Shown: positions 34,532 to 44,149 of the stretch, one piece after another
How the letters are laid out: the number at the start of each line of letters is the position of its first letter
Position numbering within the stretch: position 1 is the first letter of the stretch
The notes under the pieces: generated by a model
The model's input: only the letters and a program-made list of their open reading frames with translations
Database searches by the model: none
Told to the model about the DNA's origin: nothing
Origin: CBINFS01 sp966250015
GTDB lineage: Bacteria > Bacteroidota > Rhodothermia > Rhodothermales > DASSAV01
Direction: 5' to 3'
Length of the DNA: 64,000 nucleotides
Assembly (NCBI GenBank): GCA_966250015.1
Contig: CBINFS010000013.1
Span: 1-64,000 of the forward strand
Position numbers and translations under genes: made by a program

Positions 34532-36010
34532 ATGAAACCTGCTGAGGTATATATCGAGTCCGGTTTGAGCGATACCCTTGCCGGTCTTCCGGCGACTGAG
34601 CTTAGTGTGTCGCGTGTACCAAACGTCTACACGCATCGGATGTCGCCCTGGCGCTGGGGGCCGGTAGTAACCTTTCTGTGTGGAGATGTGGCCGCGCTTG
34701 GCCTCATATCAGGCATACTGTCGGTCGCTTATAACTGGAACGTGGTTTTGAAGATAGCACCCTTGTTCGGGCTACTGGGCATTGCCTTCGTATTGTCGGG
34801 CTTGTACGAAGCGTCGACCATGCATCCGGCAGAGGAGATACGGCGCGCGACCATTGTGACGAACATTTTCTTCGCTGCCTGTCTCGCATCGTTCTGGGTC
34901 GTTGATGCCACGGGTCCATTTCCTGTTCGGGCCTGGACTGTAACGTGGCTTCTGTCGGTCGTGTTGTTGCCAACCTGCCGGGCAATTTTAAGGGTACTGA
35001 TTTCAAGGACTTCCTGGTGGGGAATACCCGTTGTTGTCCTCAGTGCCGGTGATGCTGGCGAGGCTGTCGTACGAACGCTGAAACGCTGGCCCGAGCTGGG
35101 CTTCAAGCCGGTCGCCCTGTTGCAGGATGATCTGCAAATGAACGAGATCGAAGGCGTACCGGTGCTTGGTAAGGTTCGTCTCGCTCCAAACATTGCTACG
35201 CGGTACCGCATTCCCTGCGCGATCATTGCTTCTCCGGGGCTCGAGCACCGGCAGCTCGTCGATCTGCTCGGGCAGTATACCAAATTTTTCAAGCGCGTCT
35301 TCGTCATACCCAGCATTCGTGGCTCATCTGCGCTCTGGAGCTCGGGCTCCTACGCCGGCTTGATGGGGTATGGTGTGCGGCACAACGTCTGGAGCAGGTG
35401 GGGGCGCTTTTCTAAACGGATCGTCGACCTCATCGGTGCAACAATCGGACTGATTGTGCTCGCACCGATTTTCGGTCTGATTGCGCTTCTCATCAAACTG
35501 GATTCCCGCGGGCCGGTCTTCTATACGCAGCTCAGGATGGGACAGGGGGGTAAGTGTTTTAACGTCTTGAAGTTCAGGACCATGTTCCAGAACGCCGACG
35601 CGATGCTCGAAGAGATTCTCCAGAACGATCCAGCATCTTATGAGGAATACGAAGTATACCGGAAGCTGCGCGACGACCCTCGAGTAACCCGTGTAGGTAA
35701 AATCCTGCGGAGATACAGTCTGGATGAGCTGCCCCAGATATTTAACGTCCTCATGGGGCACATGAGTATCGTTGGACCACGCGCCTATCTGCCCAAGGAA
35801 ATCTCTCACATGGAAGGTCTTGAGCGCATTGTTTTACAAAATCGCCCTGGAATTACCGGATTGTGGCAGGTGTCCGGCAGGAATCTTTTGAGTTTTGAGG
35901 AGCGAGTGGACGTTGACGTGCATTACGTGCATCACTGGACCCCCTGGGTCGATCTGTACATCCTCGCTCGAACTATACCCGTCGTGTTGACCGGTGAGGG
36001 AGCCTGCTGA
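34532..36010 (+). CDS. WbaP-like polyprenyl glycosylphosphotransferase
   Basis: A 492-residue polytopic initiating transferase. The N-terminal half has four or five membrane helices (from about residue 45) and a soluble CoA-binding-like domain (GIPVVVLSAGDAGEAVV...). The C-terminal catalytic domain begins with KRIVDLIGATIGLIVLAPIF and includes DSRGPVFYTQLRMG, LKFRTMF, RRYSLDELPQIFNVLMG, SIVGPRAYLPKE and NRPGITGLWQVSGRN. These define undecaprenyl-phosphate hexose-1-phosphate transferases of the WbaP/WcaJ type. It attaches the first sugar-1-phosphate (Gal or Glc) to undecaprenyl phosphate and so starts repeat-unit assembly at the inner membrane. The sugar cannot be told by eye. Confidence 0.92.
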   Translation: MKPAEVYIESGLSDTLAGLPATELSVSRVPNVYTHRMSPWRWGPVVTFLCGDVAALGLISGILSVAYNWNVVLKIAPLFGLLGIAFVLSGLYEASTMHPAEEIRRATIVTNIFFAACLASFWVVDATGPFPVRAWTVTWLLSVVLLPTCRAILRVLISRTSWWGIPVVVLSAGDAGEAVVRTLKRWPELGFKPVALLQDDLQMNEIEGVPVLGKVRLAPNIATRYRIPCAIIASPGLEHRQLVDLLGQYTKFFKRVFVIPSIRGSSALWSSGSYAGLMGYGVRHNVWSRWGRFSKRIVDLIGATIGLIVLAPIFGLIALLIKLDSRGPVFYTQLRMGQGGKCFNVLKFRTMFQNADAMLEEILQNDPASYEEYEVYRKLRDDPRVTRVGKILRRYSLDELPQIFNVLMGHMSIVGPRAYLPKEISHMEGLERIVLQNRPGITGLWQVSGRNLLSFEERVDVDVHYVHHWTPWVDLYILARTIPVVLTGEGAC

Positions 36011-36109
36011 GAGTCGATGAACGAGAAGGCCTCTACCAACTCTTCCGTTTTCTTTTCACGGACGCAGGTGAACACAGAAGTAATGACCATTAACGATCGC
36101 GTTTAATAT

Positions 36110-38458
36110 ATGAGCAATCGCAGAAACCCTATCAGTAGCAGCCCGGGCGCCTTATACAGGCCAGGCAAGACCGCACCTTATCGTACCAGGAGTTACGCCT
36201 CCTCTATGGCTGATCCTTCCGGGGATACGGCGATCAATCTCAAGCAGATTTGGGAGATCATATATCGCGGCAAATGGATCATTCTGGGTGTATGCCTGCT
36301 CATTACGGGTGGTGCGGCGGTTTACACGCTAAGAATACCCCCAACGTATGAAGGTACGAGCATTGTAGCCGTCGATTCGAGAGGAACCTATATGCCGGGT
36401 ATTCAGGCGCCCATCGAAGGCCGCATGGTAACGACCGAGGTGGGGGTTCTGGGTAGGTCGAGTGAGCTGGCCAATCGTGTCGCCTCGAACATTCTCAAGG
36501 CTGCGGATTCTTCTGGTGACAAGACGTTATACCCGATCGTCCTTAGCCAGCCGGGCTCTGATGTAACACTCCCGGTTGAGGACATCGCTACGAAGCTCAG
36601 CCGGCGTGTGAAATTCCTTCCGGTATCGAGCGAGAGCATGATTTACATCGTAGCGGAAAGTACCTCTCCGCAGGAAGCGGCCCAGATCGCCAACGAATAT
36701 GCTACTGAATATAAAGAATATGCGCAGGAAGTAAGCCGTGCGAGTATCGTGGCTGCACGGACGTTTTTAGAGGAACAGGTTCGGCAGGTCCAACAAGAAC
36801 TCAGTGCGATCGAAAATCAATACGAGAGTTTTGCCAATAGCCGACAGGTTGTAACACAGGGCGAAGCGGGGGAACGTGTCGTTGCCGAATACATCAATCT
36901 GGTCACCCAACGTGATGACAGGCAGTTTCAGCTGAAAAACGCTGAGAATGAAAAGCGGCTACTCGAAGCCGAACTGGCACGCGTTCGCCCCGATCTGGAG
37001 GGAAGGGTTGCCACGGGTTTACAGATGGAGATCGATGAGCTCCAGCGGCGGGTCGTCGACCTCAAGCTTCAGGCCGAGACGTACTACAAGGTTGATCCTT
37101 CGCTTCGGGGTAATGAAGATCGCGTCGCTGAGCTGAAACGGATCGTTGACGAGATTAACCACTGGGAGAATCGTAAGAACCAGTTAGTGCAGCAGCTGGC
37201 CGAGCAGACCCTGAGCAGCGGTGTTAGCAAGCCGGGTGGCGAACTGGACCTTGCCGCCTCCCTCACGTCGAGAATCAATGAGATCGACCTCAATATCAAC
37301 CGTCTTCAATATGAAATCGATTTGCTCGAGGATCGAATAGCATCATATGGTGGAAGGTTGGGAACCATTCCCCGGCAGACCATCGAGAACGAGCAGCTAC
37401 AGCGCAGGCGAGAGCTGGTGGAGAGCTGGTTCAAAATGTATCAGACGGAGCTGCAAAAATACCTCGTGGCAGAACAGTCGGACTTGGGATACGTGAGCCT
37501 GGTGCGAATGGCGTCTATCCCCGTCGCTCCGGTTCGTCCAGACGTCCAGAAAAACATTCTACTCGCGTTAATGGTGGGCCTGTTTTTCGGTACGGGGTTG
37601 GTGTTCATTACCCGGGCAGTCCGTAACCGGCTGGAAAAGCCGGAGGACGTGCAGGCGCTCGGATACGACCTCCTCGGTATCATTCCTCCGATGGAACGTG
37701 AGATAAAAACTTCGTTCCAGGGCCGTAAAGAGATTGAAGTGGGAGGGAGGAAACTGAGCACCAATTTGCTCCCATTGTTGCAGCCCTGGTCGACCATTTC
37801 GGAAAACTACCGGCTAGTCCGGACCAATCTGCAACGGGGTAAAGCGGGTGAAGCCCCTCAACTCGTGCTGGTGACCAGCCCCGAGATGTCGGATGGGAAG
37901 ACGGTGAACGCGGTCAACATCGCCATCACGATGGCGCAGAGCGGATCGCGAACGCTGCTGATCGACGCGGACCTTCGACGCCCAAATGCACACCGATTGT
38001 TGGGCAGAGATAAAGGGCCGGGTCTGGCGGAAATCCTCGAGATGTCGGAAGACGAGCTGCCGGCGTTTGAACATTACAGGACCGACATCCGGCACCTCAC
38101 CTTCATTCCTGCTGGTTCCTCGAATACTCCTCCGCCTGAGCTAGTCGGTTCGTCGACCATGGAGGAGCTTTTGATCAAAGCTCGTGAGGCATTCGACGTA
38201 ATTGTGATCGATTCTCCTCCCGTGCTGGCTGCTACCGACGCACTTCTGCTTGCCACACGTGCGGATTCAACGATTGTGGTTGTCTCTGCCCAGCGAACAG
38301 AGCCTCGAGCCCTCCTCGCCGTGCGGACGATGCTGGAAGGCGTCGGGGTAGAGGCTATCTGGACGCTTTTGAATCGCTTCGACAGTACCAAGGCCGGATA
38401 TGACAGGTACGGCCTGGGGTATGGATACAGCTACAAATACGAATACCGTGCTCCCTGA
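36110..38458 (+). CDS. Wzc-like polysaccharide co-polymerase/tyrosine kinase
   Basis: A 782-residue fusion of a Wzz co-polymerase domain and a bacterial tyrosine kinase. One membrane helix (about 52-70) is followed by a periplasmic region with long coiled coils (about 215-330 and 375-440); a second helix is near 480-500. The kinase has Walker A SDGKTVNAVNIA, Walker A' LLIDADLRRPNAH and Walker B VIVIDSPPVLAATD. The first glycine of the usual Walker A (GEGKT) is not conserved. The C-terminal tail YDRYGLGYGYSYKYEYRAP is the autophosphorylated Tyr cluster. It controls chain length and export. No cognate Wzb phosphatase is seen. ATG 36110 gives an about 35-residue cytosolic N-terminus. Confidence 0.92.
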   Translation: MSNRRNPISSSPGALYRPGKTAPYRTRSYASSMADPSGDTAINLKQIWEIIYRGKWIILGVCLLITGGAAVYTLRIPPTYEGTSIVAVDSRGTYMPGIQAPIEGRMVTTEVGVLGRSSELANRVASNILKAADSSGDKTLYPIVLSQPGSDVTLPVEDIATKLSRRVKFLPVSSESMIYIVAESTSPQEAAQIANEYATEYKEYAQEVSRASIVAARTFLEEQVRQVQQELSAIENQYESFANSRQVVTQGEAGERVVAEYINLVTQRDDRQFQLKNAENEKRLLEAELARVRPDLEGRVATGLQMEIDELQRRVVDLKLQAETYYKVDPSLRGNEDRVAELKRIVDEINHWENRKNQLVQQLAEQTLSSGVSKPGGELDLAASLTSRINEIDLNINRLQYEIDLLEDRIASYGGRLGTIPRQTIENEQLQRRRELVESWFKMYQTELQKYLVAEQSDLGYVSLVRMASIPVAPVRPDVQKNILLALMVGLFFGTGLVFITRAVRNRLEKPEDVQALGYDLLGIIPPMEREIKTSFQGRKEIEVGGRKLSTNLLPLLQPWSTISENYRLVRTNLQRGKAGEAPQLVLVTSPEMSDGKTVNAVNIAITMAQSGSRTLLIDADLRRPNAHRLLGRDKGPGLAEILEMSEDELPAFEHYRTDIRHLTFIPAGSSNTPPPELVGSSTMEELLIKAREAFDVIVIDSPPVLAATDALLLATRADSTIVVVSAQRTEPRALLAVRTMLEGVGVEAIWTLLNRFDSTKAGYDRYGLGYGYSYKYEYRAP

Positions 38459-38606
38459 CGTATCCCAGGGCAATTAATCTTGAAGGGGAGTGGACGATGG
38501 CGTCCTGCGAACATTCATTCCGGGACAGGTGAGAAAGACCCCCGAGCATGGGCTTTGTGAAAAGCCATGGTAGTTACAGGATCCTCGTTAAAACACTGAT
38601 CACGAA

Positions 38607-39086
38607 ATGAGCTCTCTTTCAAAAATCCTGGCAGTCATACTGTGTCTCGTCGTCGTTCCAGAATTGTATGCCCAGGAGCCTGGGCAACAGATACGGCTCC
38701 ACGCCCGACCTGGCTACCCGACCATTACCATCTACGTGATGGGTAACGCTACAAACACGGGTATATGGCGAGTCGAACAAGACATCTCATTCATCGAACT
38801 TCTAACCGTTCTAAACGCAGCACGATCGGAGGCACAACAGATAGAAACTGAGACTCGTGTCATGCTCGATCTGTACCGGAGGGTTGGCAATGAGCGCACG
38901 TTGGTCTATCACGCACGGCTCGAAGAAGCCATCGCTCAAAACGTCGTACCTCCCGGTCTACAGAATGAAGATGTGCTCGTGGTTTCTTCTATTTCAAAGC
39001 GAAGATTTTCACTGAGGTCGGTAACCACGATTGTTGGCGCTACCTCATCTCTTGTTCTGCTGATCTTGCGACTCAGCAGGTTGTAG
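38607..39086 (+). CDS. small secreted SLBB-like protein
   Basis: A 159-residue protein with a signal peptide (about 1-22, VVVPELYAQ) and a single beta-grasp domain like the SLBB repeat of Wza-type export proteins: IYVMGNATNTGIWRVEQDISFIELLTVLNAA, then a strand with YRRVGNERTLVYHARLEEAI and the closing NEDVLVVSSI. A C-terminal hydrophobic segment (about 138-155) could anchor it in a membrane. The N-terminal polysaccharide-export domain of Wza is absent, so it is not a complete outer-membrane channel by itself. Placement between Wzc-like and flippase genes ties it to polysaccharide export, perhaps as an accessory periplasmic ring component. Confidence 0.65.
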   Translation: MSSLSKILAVILCLVVVPELYAQEPGQQIRLHARPGYPTITIYVMGNATNTGIWRVEQDISFIELLTVLNAARSEAQQIETETRVMLDLYRRVGNERTLVYHARLEEAIAQNVVPPGLQNEDVLVVSSISKRRFSLRSVTTIVGATSSLVLLILRLSRL

Positions 39087-39123
39087 GACCTGACATTACA
39101 TAATCCTCAGCTGGCGAAGTACC

Positions 39124-40914
39124 GTGAGTGGTCATAAAAAGGTTTTATATAGAAGTTACCGGAAATACTGGCATCTGATAGCCCTTGCCCTTTTGTTCTC
39201 AATGATGGCAGCCGCCTTCGAGGGGATCGGGCTCGGGTTGCTCATCCCATTCTTGAAGAACCTGTCCGGCACGGGCGGGGAAGGATTCCATACTGGCTGG
39301 CAGTTGATCGACAGTTGGCTTTTGTCCGAAGATGTACCGCTGATCACGCGACTGTATAGAATCTGCGGGTTGATCATCGTCGCCACGTTTCTTCGGGCCT
39401 TTTTCAGCTATCTGGCATCGACGGGTGGCCAGAGAGCCCGGGCGCGGGTCGTCGAAGACATGCGGATGAGGGTTGTAAATCAAATCCTTGACGTTTCCGT
39501 TCGGTTTTTTACAAAGAAACGTTCCGGCGAGATACTCAACATTTTGACCAATGAGCTCCAGAGTGTTGGTGCGGCGCTTTCCCTCGTAATGATCGAGATC
39601 ACACGTGGCTCGCTGCTCCTCGTCTACGTGGTCTTTATGTTCTTGATATCGTGGCAGCTCTCTCTTCTGGTTGTCTTCTTCTTCGGCCTGCTGGCTTTTG
39701 GGCTCACGCGTATCATCACCCTCGTGCGGCAGAGCGGTAAAGAAATTCCGAAAGCAGGGGCAGCCTTCATTTCGTCGGCTTCGGAGCTCATTAACGGTAT
39801 CCGAACGGTGACGGCATACGACATGAAGTCTTTCGAACGGGAGCGTATGCAAAAGGCTTCAAACCGGTATGCAGAGGCCGTTATCCGGACCGGCGAACGA
39901 AGTCATCTCGTACAGCCGATATCGGTGGCGGTCGTCGGGACCGTGCTCATCATCGTCGTCTTGCTGGCAACGCAATACTACGTATTGCCGGGCAAGCTGG
40001 ATATGGCGCTTTTATTGACGTTCTTATTCGCATTGATGCGTCTCGTGCCAATCGTTCACGATTTGAATCGACAGAGGGGGCAGTGGGCAACGATCGACGC
40101 GGCGATGTCGGAAGTGGCTTCATTTATTGAGCGAAGAGATAAGCCGTATCTGAAAAATGGGACCGTGGTACTCGATAGTTTCAAAAGGGACCTGGTCTTT
40201 GAAAACGTATCCTTTGCCTACGAACCGGAAAGTCCCGTTCTACAGAATATCAACTTGCACATCCGTAAGGGTACGACTACTGCCATCGTCGGGGCTTCGG
40301 GGGCCGGGAAATCCACTCTCGTCGACCTGATCCCGCGGCTCTATGATCCTACGGAAGGCAAGATCCTGCTCGACGGAGTGGAACTGAGTGAGTACACCCT
40401 TTCTTCCCTTCGCCAAAAGATCGCTGTCGTGAGCCAGGATACGTTTCTCTTCAACGACACGGTCCGCGTGAACATTGCCTACGGCTGCCCCGGCGCCACG
40501 ATGGATCAGATTCGAGAAGCGGCAGAGCGTGCTAATGCCTTGTCATTCATCGAGGAAATGCCGGAAGGGTTCGATACGATGCTCGGCGACCGCGGAATCC
40601 GGCTTTCCGGCGGTCAGCGCCAGCGGCTCGCCATTGCGCGCGCCCTGTTGCGCGATCCGGAGATTCTGATCCTCGATGAAGCCACGAGTGCACTCGACAG
40701 CGTGTCCGAGCGCCTGGTACAGCAATCACTCGACGATCTTCGGAAGGGACGGACGGTTATCGTGATTGCACATCGCCTTTCCACGGTCGAGAATGCGGAT
40801 CACATCGTGGTTCTCGAAGAAGGGCGGATCGTCGAGCAGGGAACGTACGAGGAACTGCTTGAAAAGAAAGGACAGCTCTGGGAGTACCATTCGATCCAGT
40901 TCCAGCTGTCCTGA
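39124..40914 (+). CDS. MsbA/PglK-like ABC transporter
   Basis: A 596-residue half-transporter starting at GTG 39124. The membrane domain (about 15-320) has six helices; the nucleotide-binding domain (about 350-590) has Walker A VGASGAGKST, Q-loop VSQDTFLFND, signature RLSGGQRQRLAIARALL, Walker B ILILDEATSALD and switch HRLSTV. All key residues are intact. As a homodimer it would flip a lipid-linked substrate. In this locus, with a Wzy-like polymerase but no obvious Wzx, it may flip undecaprenyl-linked repeat units as PglK does; a lipid A-type role is the alternative. Confidence 0.9.
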   Translation: MSGHKKVLYRSYRKYWHLIALALLFSMMAAAFEGIGLGLLIPFLKNLSGTGGEGFHTGWQLIDSWLLSEDVPLITRLYRICGLIIVATFLRAFFSYLASTGGQRARARVVEDMRMRVVNQILDVSVRFFTKKRSGEILNILTNELQSVGAALSLVMIEITRGSLLLVYVVFMFLISWQLSLLVVFFFGLLAFGLTRIITLVRQSGKEIPKAGAAFISSASELINGIRTVTAYDMKSFERERMQKASNRYAEAVIRTGERSHLVQPISVAVVGTVLIIVVLLATQYYVLPGKLDMALLLTFLFALMRLVPIVHDLNRQRGQWATIDAAMSEVASFIERRDKPYLKNGTVVLDSFKRDLVFENVSFAYEPESPVLQNINLHIRKGTTTAIVGASGAGKSTLVDLIPRLYDPTEGKILLDGVELSEYTLSSLRQKIAVVSQDTFLFNDTVRVNIAYGCPGATMDQIREAAERANALSFIEEMPEGFDTMLGDRGIRLSGGQRQRLAIARALLRDPEILILDEATSALDSVSERLVQQSLDDLRKGRTVIVIAHRLSTVENADHIVVLEEGRIVEQGTYEELLEKKGQLWEYHSIQFQLS

Positions 40915-40956
40915 TCGGGTTGCATCTGCGAAGTTTATAATCATCTGTCGTAACAA

Positions 40957-41979
40957 ATGGCCAGTGTCTACCTCGTTTCGGCGGCGCTTGAGGATAGCGA
41001 TCGGTTCCCCGCTTTCGCACTCGACGATCTCGAACGGATCAAGAGGAGTGCGGAGCGGGATAAGCACGGCGTTCACAAACTCACTGACGACCCGGAAACG
41101 GCGGACCTGATCCTTTTCGTCGAAAGGGCTCATGCGACCGGACGGTACATGGAGGCGATCAGGAGGCACCCCCTCTTAAAGAAGTATCGAGACAAATGCT
41201 TTATCTATAACTCCCGGTATTTTGGTGTGCCCTTCCTGCCCGGTGTTTACGGATGTGTTCGGAAACGGGATTTCCTTTATCCTCAGCGCATGTGCTCTGG
41301 GCATTACCTGGAGGTTTGTGAGCGTGACGAGCTGGAATATCAGGAGCCTCTTCCGAATCCGCCGTATCTGTACTCGTTCGTTGGAGCCGTGAATACCTGG
41401 CCTTCAGTCCGCGCTCCACTTTCACGGCTGTCTCATCCACGTGGATACTTCGTCGACACGTCCGAGGAACGGAAAAGACTGGAAGCGGAGGGAGTACACG
41501 CGGACAAGACCTGGTATACACAACGGTACGTTGACGTTGTAAGGAAGAGCAAATTCGTTCTGTGCCCCAGAGGAGATGCCGTGGGTAGCATGAGGCTTTT
41601 CGAGAGCATGAAAATGGGGCGTGCTCCCGTCATTATTGCCGACCAATGGGTCAACCCCAGAGGGCCTGATTGGGAGTCTTTCAGTATTCGGATACGGGAG
41701 AAGGATATCCCAACCATCCCGAGAGTGCTCGAGGAGATGGAAGATCGGGCGCTTGAGATGGGAATCGTTGCTCGGAAGGTCTGGGAGGAGTGGTTTTCCG
41801 AGGAGGTGTCTTTTCACTGGGCAGTGGAATGGTGCCTCGAGATCATGGAAAAGCGGAAGGTACCCGAGTCCATCATGCGTTTTGCCGTTCCTCTGGGATT
41901 ATTGATGCCGTTCCACCTGAGGCGTTATTTGGGCACCCGCGTTCACCTTTATAAAACACAGGGGAAGCTCATTCTGTAA
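40957..41979 (+). CDS. exostosin-like (GT47) glycosyltransferase
   Basis: A 340-residue protein with the pattern of exostosin/GT47 catalytic domains: KYRDKCFIYNSRYFGVPFLPG, LYSFVGAVNTWPSVRAPL, then KSKFVLCPRGDAVGSMRLFESMKMGRAPVIIADQW. The latter motif, R-G-x(4-5)-R-x-F-E-x-M-x-x-G-x-x-P-V-I, is the family hallmark. There is no signal peptide or obvious membrane anchor. In animals GT47 enzymes build heparan sulfate; bacterial members add GlcA, Gal, Xyl or other residues. Its neighbours are an ABC flippase and a GT2 enzyme, so it should add a sugar to the repeat unit on the cytoplasmic side. Confidence 0.8.
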   Translation: MASVYLVSAALEDSDRFPAFALDDLERIKRSAERDKHGVHKLTDDPETADLILFVERAHATGRYMEAIRRHPLLKKYRDKCFIYNSRYFGVPFLPGVYGCVRKRDFLYPQRMCSGHYLEVCERDELEYQEPLPNPPYLYSFVGAVNTWPSVRAPLSRLSHPRGYFVDTSEERKRLEAEGVHADKTWYTQRYVDVVRKSKFVLCPRGDAVGSMRLFESMKMGRAPVIIADQWVNPRGPDWESFSIRIREKDIPTIPRVLEEMEDRALEMGIVARKVWEEWFSEEVSFHWAVEWCLEIMEKRKVPESIMRFAVPLGLLMPFHLRRYLGTRVHLYKTQGKLIL

Positions 41980-42030
41980 TGACCGTCCCGGCATTAGGCA
42001 TTTCGGGATTCATTCTCGATCTCAGATTCG

Positions 42031-43014
42031 ATGGAACGTACAGCTGAAAGCGTAGCCCCTGTTACCGGAATCAAAGGTGTTTGGACCGGCACCTCTGAAG
42101 GTGGCGTTCTTCCGTTCGTGTCGGTCATCATCCCGGTATACAACGATCCCGTACGGCTGAACGTTTGCCTGAATTCCCTCCGGCGTCAGAGCTATCCTGC
42201 CGAACGTTTTGAGGTGATCGTGGTGGACAATGGCTCAAAGACGCCCATTGAACCCGGTGCGGCCATGGCTCCTCACTGGCGAGTGATCAAGGAAGGCAGA
42301 CCCGGGTCTTTTGCCGCACGGAACGCTGGTATTGCGGCGGCGGCCGGATCTGTGCTTGCCTTTACCGATTCGGACTGTATTCCTGAGCCCGACTGGCTCG
42401 AGAAAGGAGTGGCTCAGCTGCTGCAACATCCTGACTGTGGGCTGATCGCAGGCAGGGTTGAAGTCTTCCCGCGAAAACCAAACCATCCGAAAGGCAGTGA
42501 GCTTTACGACATGCTCTTTTACCTGGATCAGGAGGCTGCCGTAAAGAGGCAGCATTACGGGGCAACGGCAAATTTATTCGTTCACCGTTCCGTTATTGAG
42601 AAAGTGGGTGCGTTCAACCCCGACTTCAAGTCAACCGGTGACAGTGAATGGGGTAAACGAGTTTACGAAAACGGCTTTTATCAGGTTTATGCTGGTGATG
42701 CGGCCATCAGGCATCCAGCGCGCAGCTCGCTCTGGGATCTGATCCGAAAGACGATTAGGATAACCGGCGGGCACTACGACATGAAAGTCAATCGGAACCC
42801 CGGCTTGTCGAAATGGAAAATCCTGCGGGACGATTTTCGTATGTGGGTTCCACCGGTAAAGAATATGCTCTGGGCGATTGGCGGTAGCAGGGCGAAGTCG
42901 GCGGGATCCATTGGTAGCCGATTAGCTGTCGCTTTCATCATACTCGTTCTCCACTATTGCCGTCGTATTGAATTGATTCGGCTTGTGCTGGGAGGGGAAT
43001 CCAAAAATTACTGA
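42031..43014 (+). CDS. GT2-family glycosyltransferase
   Basis: A 327-residue inverting GT-A enzyme. The nucleotide-binding start is VSVIIPVYNDPVRLNVCLNS at about residue 30; VIVVDNGSK and the metal-binding DxD triplet in LAFTDSDCIPEPDW follow. ATANLFVHRSVIEKVGAFN and STGDSEWGKRVYENGF form the acceptor/catalytic part. A hydrophobic C-terminal segment (about 295-312) may tether it to the membrane. It belongs to the block from 39.1 to 44.1 kb. Confidence 0.9.
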   Translation: MERTAESVAPVTGIKGVWTGTSEGGVLPFVSVIIPVYNDPVRLNVCLNSLRRQSYPAERFEVIVVDNGSKTPIEPGAAMAPHWRVIKEGRPGSFAARNAGIAAAAGSVLAFTDSDCIPEPDWLEKGVAQLLQHPDCGLIAGRVEVFPRKPNHPKGSELYDMLFYLDQEAAVKRQHYGATANLFVHRSVIEKVGAFNPDFKSTGDSEWGKRVYENGFYQVYAGDAAIRHPARSSLWDLIRKTIRITGGHYDMKVNRNPGLSKWKILRDDFRMWVPPVKNMLWAIGGSRAKSAGSIGSRLAVAFIILVLHYCRRIELIRLVLGGESKNY

Positions 43015-43056
43015 CACCCCTTTCACCAAGTACGAGCTTTATAATAGACCAATCGC

Positions 43057-44106
43057 ATGAAACCTCCGATTTTTATCGTTGGAGCCAATCGTTCGGGTAC
43101 CACGTTATTGAGGCTCATTTTGAATGCACATTCGAACATTGCCATTCCAGAGGAGCTTCAGTATTTGCAGTCGAGGCCGGCGGGAATACCGATCGAACAG
43201 TGGCGAAATCCCGGGATCGATAAGGACCGGTATTTCCGATACGTTACCCGCACCCTGAAGCAACGCGAGGCCATGTTGCCCGGCCTGGACATTGACGCCT
43301 TGAGGGATGAAATTCTTCAGACCGGGCAGGGCGACTTCAGAACGCCCTACGTCGTGATGCTCGAGAACTGGATGCGGCTCCAGGGGAAAAAACGATTCGG
43401 CGAAAAAACTCCCGGTAATCTATTCTACGCGGATATTTTGCAGGAGTGGTTTCCCGGCGCCAAATTCATCTACGTCGTGCGCGATCCAAGGGCAGGGGTA
43501 AGCTCGATGATGGAGACTTCCTTTTTCCCAGGTGATCTCGTTTTCAACGCGATGAGCAGGCGTAAATTTGCTACCGAGGGACGCAACCGGCTCGAGCGTG
43601 CCGTACCGACCGATCAGAGGGTCACGATCAGATTCGAGGATCTCGTCAACAAACCGGAGGAGACGGTAAAAGCACTTTGCGAGTTCATCGAAGAGGAGTT
43701 TGAGCCGGAAATGCTGCGATTTCACAAGAACGCCAGCAAGTTCATGAGCCCTCAGGCATCCAGCGATTTCAATGCGGCGGCGACCCGGCCGATTGCACCG
43801 CAAATAGCCGAGAAATGGCGGCAGAAGCTCAACCGACACCAGATCGCCATTATCGAGCACATCTGCGCGGGTGAAATGCAGGAATTCGGATACGAACCGG
43901 ACGGCTATCCGCTACGCCTGAGGGACAGGGCAGAGATCATGGTCAAGACGTTGTACTGGAACGTCCAATGCTGGCGCATGCGTAAAGCCCGTCACTACAT
44001 AATCCGGTACAAGATGTTTTCAGGATTGCGTAATCGGTCGAAGAAATTCCTTCGAGCTCTGGCAAAGCCGACCACCACGTTTGGCTACGAGCCCTCATCA
44101 AAATAG
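43057..44106 (+). CDS. sulfotransferase 1
   Basis: A 349-residue PAPS-dependent sulfotransferase. The 5'-phosphosulfate loop is GANRSGTTLLRLIL (about 9-22) and the 3'-phosphate site is KFIYVVRDPRAGVSSMM. A mid-protein KKRFGEKTPGNLFYAD fits the sulfotransferase_3-type family, where the Lys-Thr-Pro turn is common. The C-terminal about 60 residues are rich in Arg/Lys. It would transfer sulfate to a sugar hydroxyl or amine of the polysaccharide. It ends just before a terminator shared with the convergent giant gene. Confidence 0.85.
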   Translation: MKPPIFIVGANRSGTTLLRLILNAHSNIAIPEELQYLQSRPAGIPIEQWRNPGIDKDRYFRYVTRTLKQREAMLPGLDIDALRDEILQTGQGDFRTPYVVMLENWMRLQGKKRFGEKTPGNLFYADILQEWFPGAKFIYVVRDPRAGVSSMMETSFFPGDLVFNAMSRRKFATEGRNRLERAVPTDQRVTIRFEDLVNKPEETVKALCEFIEEEFEPEMLRFHKNASKFMSPQASSDFNAAATRPIAPQIAEKWRQKLNRHQIAIIEHICAGEMQEFGYEPDGYPLRLRDRAEIMVKTLYWNVQCWRMRKARHYIIRYKMFSGLRNRSKKFLRALAKPTTTFGYEPSSK

Positions 44107-44114
44107 GGCAACTT

Positions 44115-44142
44115 GGGATTGAATGACAGCCTCATTCAACCC
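44115..44142. terminator. bidirectional hairpin between convergent genes
   Basis: GGGATTGAATGA and TCATTCAACCC pair over 11 bases with one bulged A, leaving a 5-base loop (CAGCC). CTTTCC follows on the plus strand. It lies between the stop codons of the sulfotransferase (44106) and the convergent secreted protein (44150), a position expected for a shared terminator. Confidence 0.6.
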
Positions 44143-44149
44143 CTTTCCA

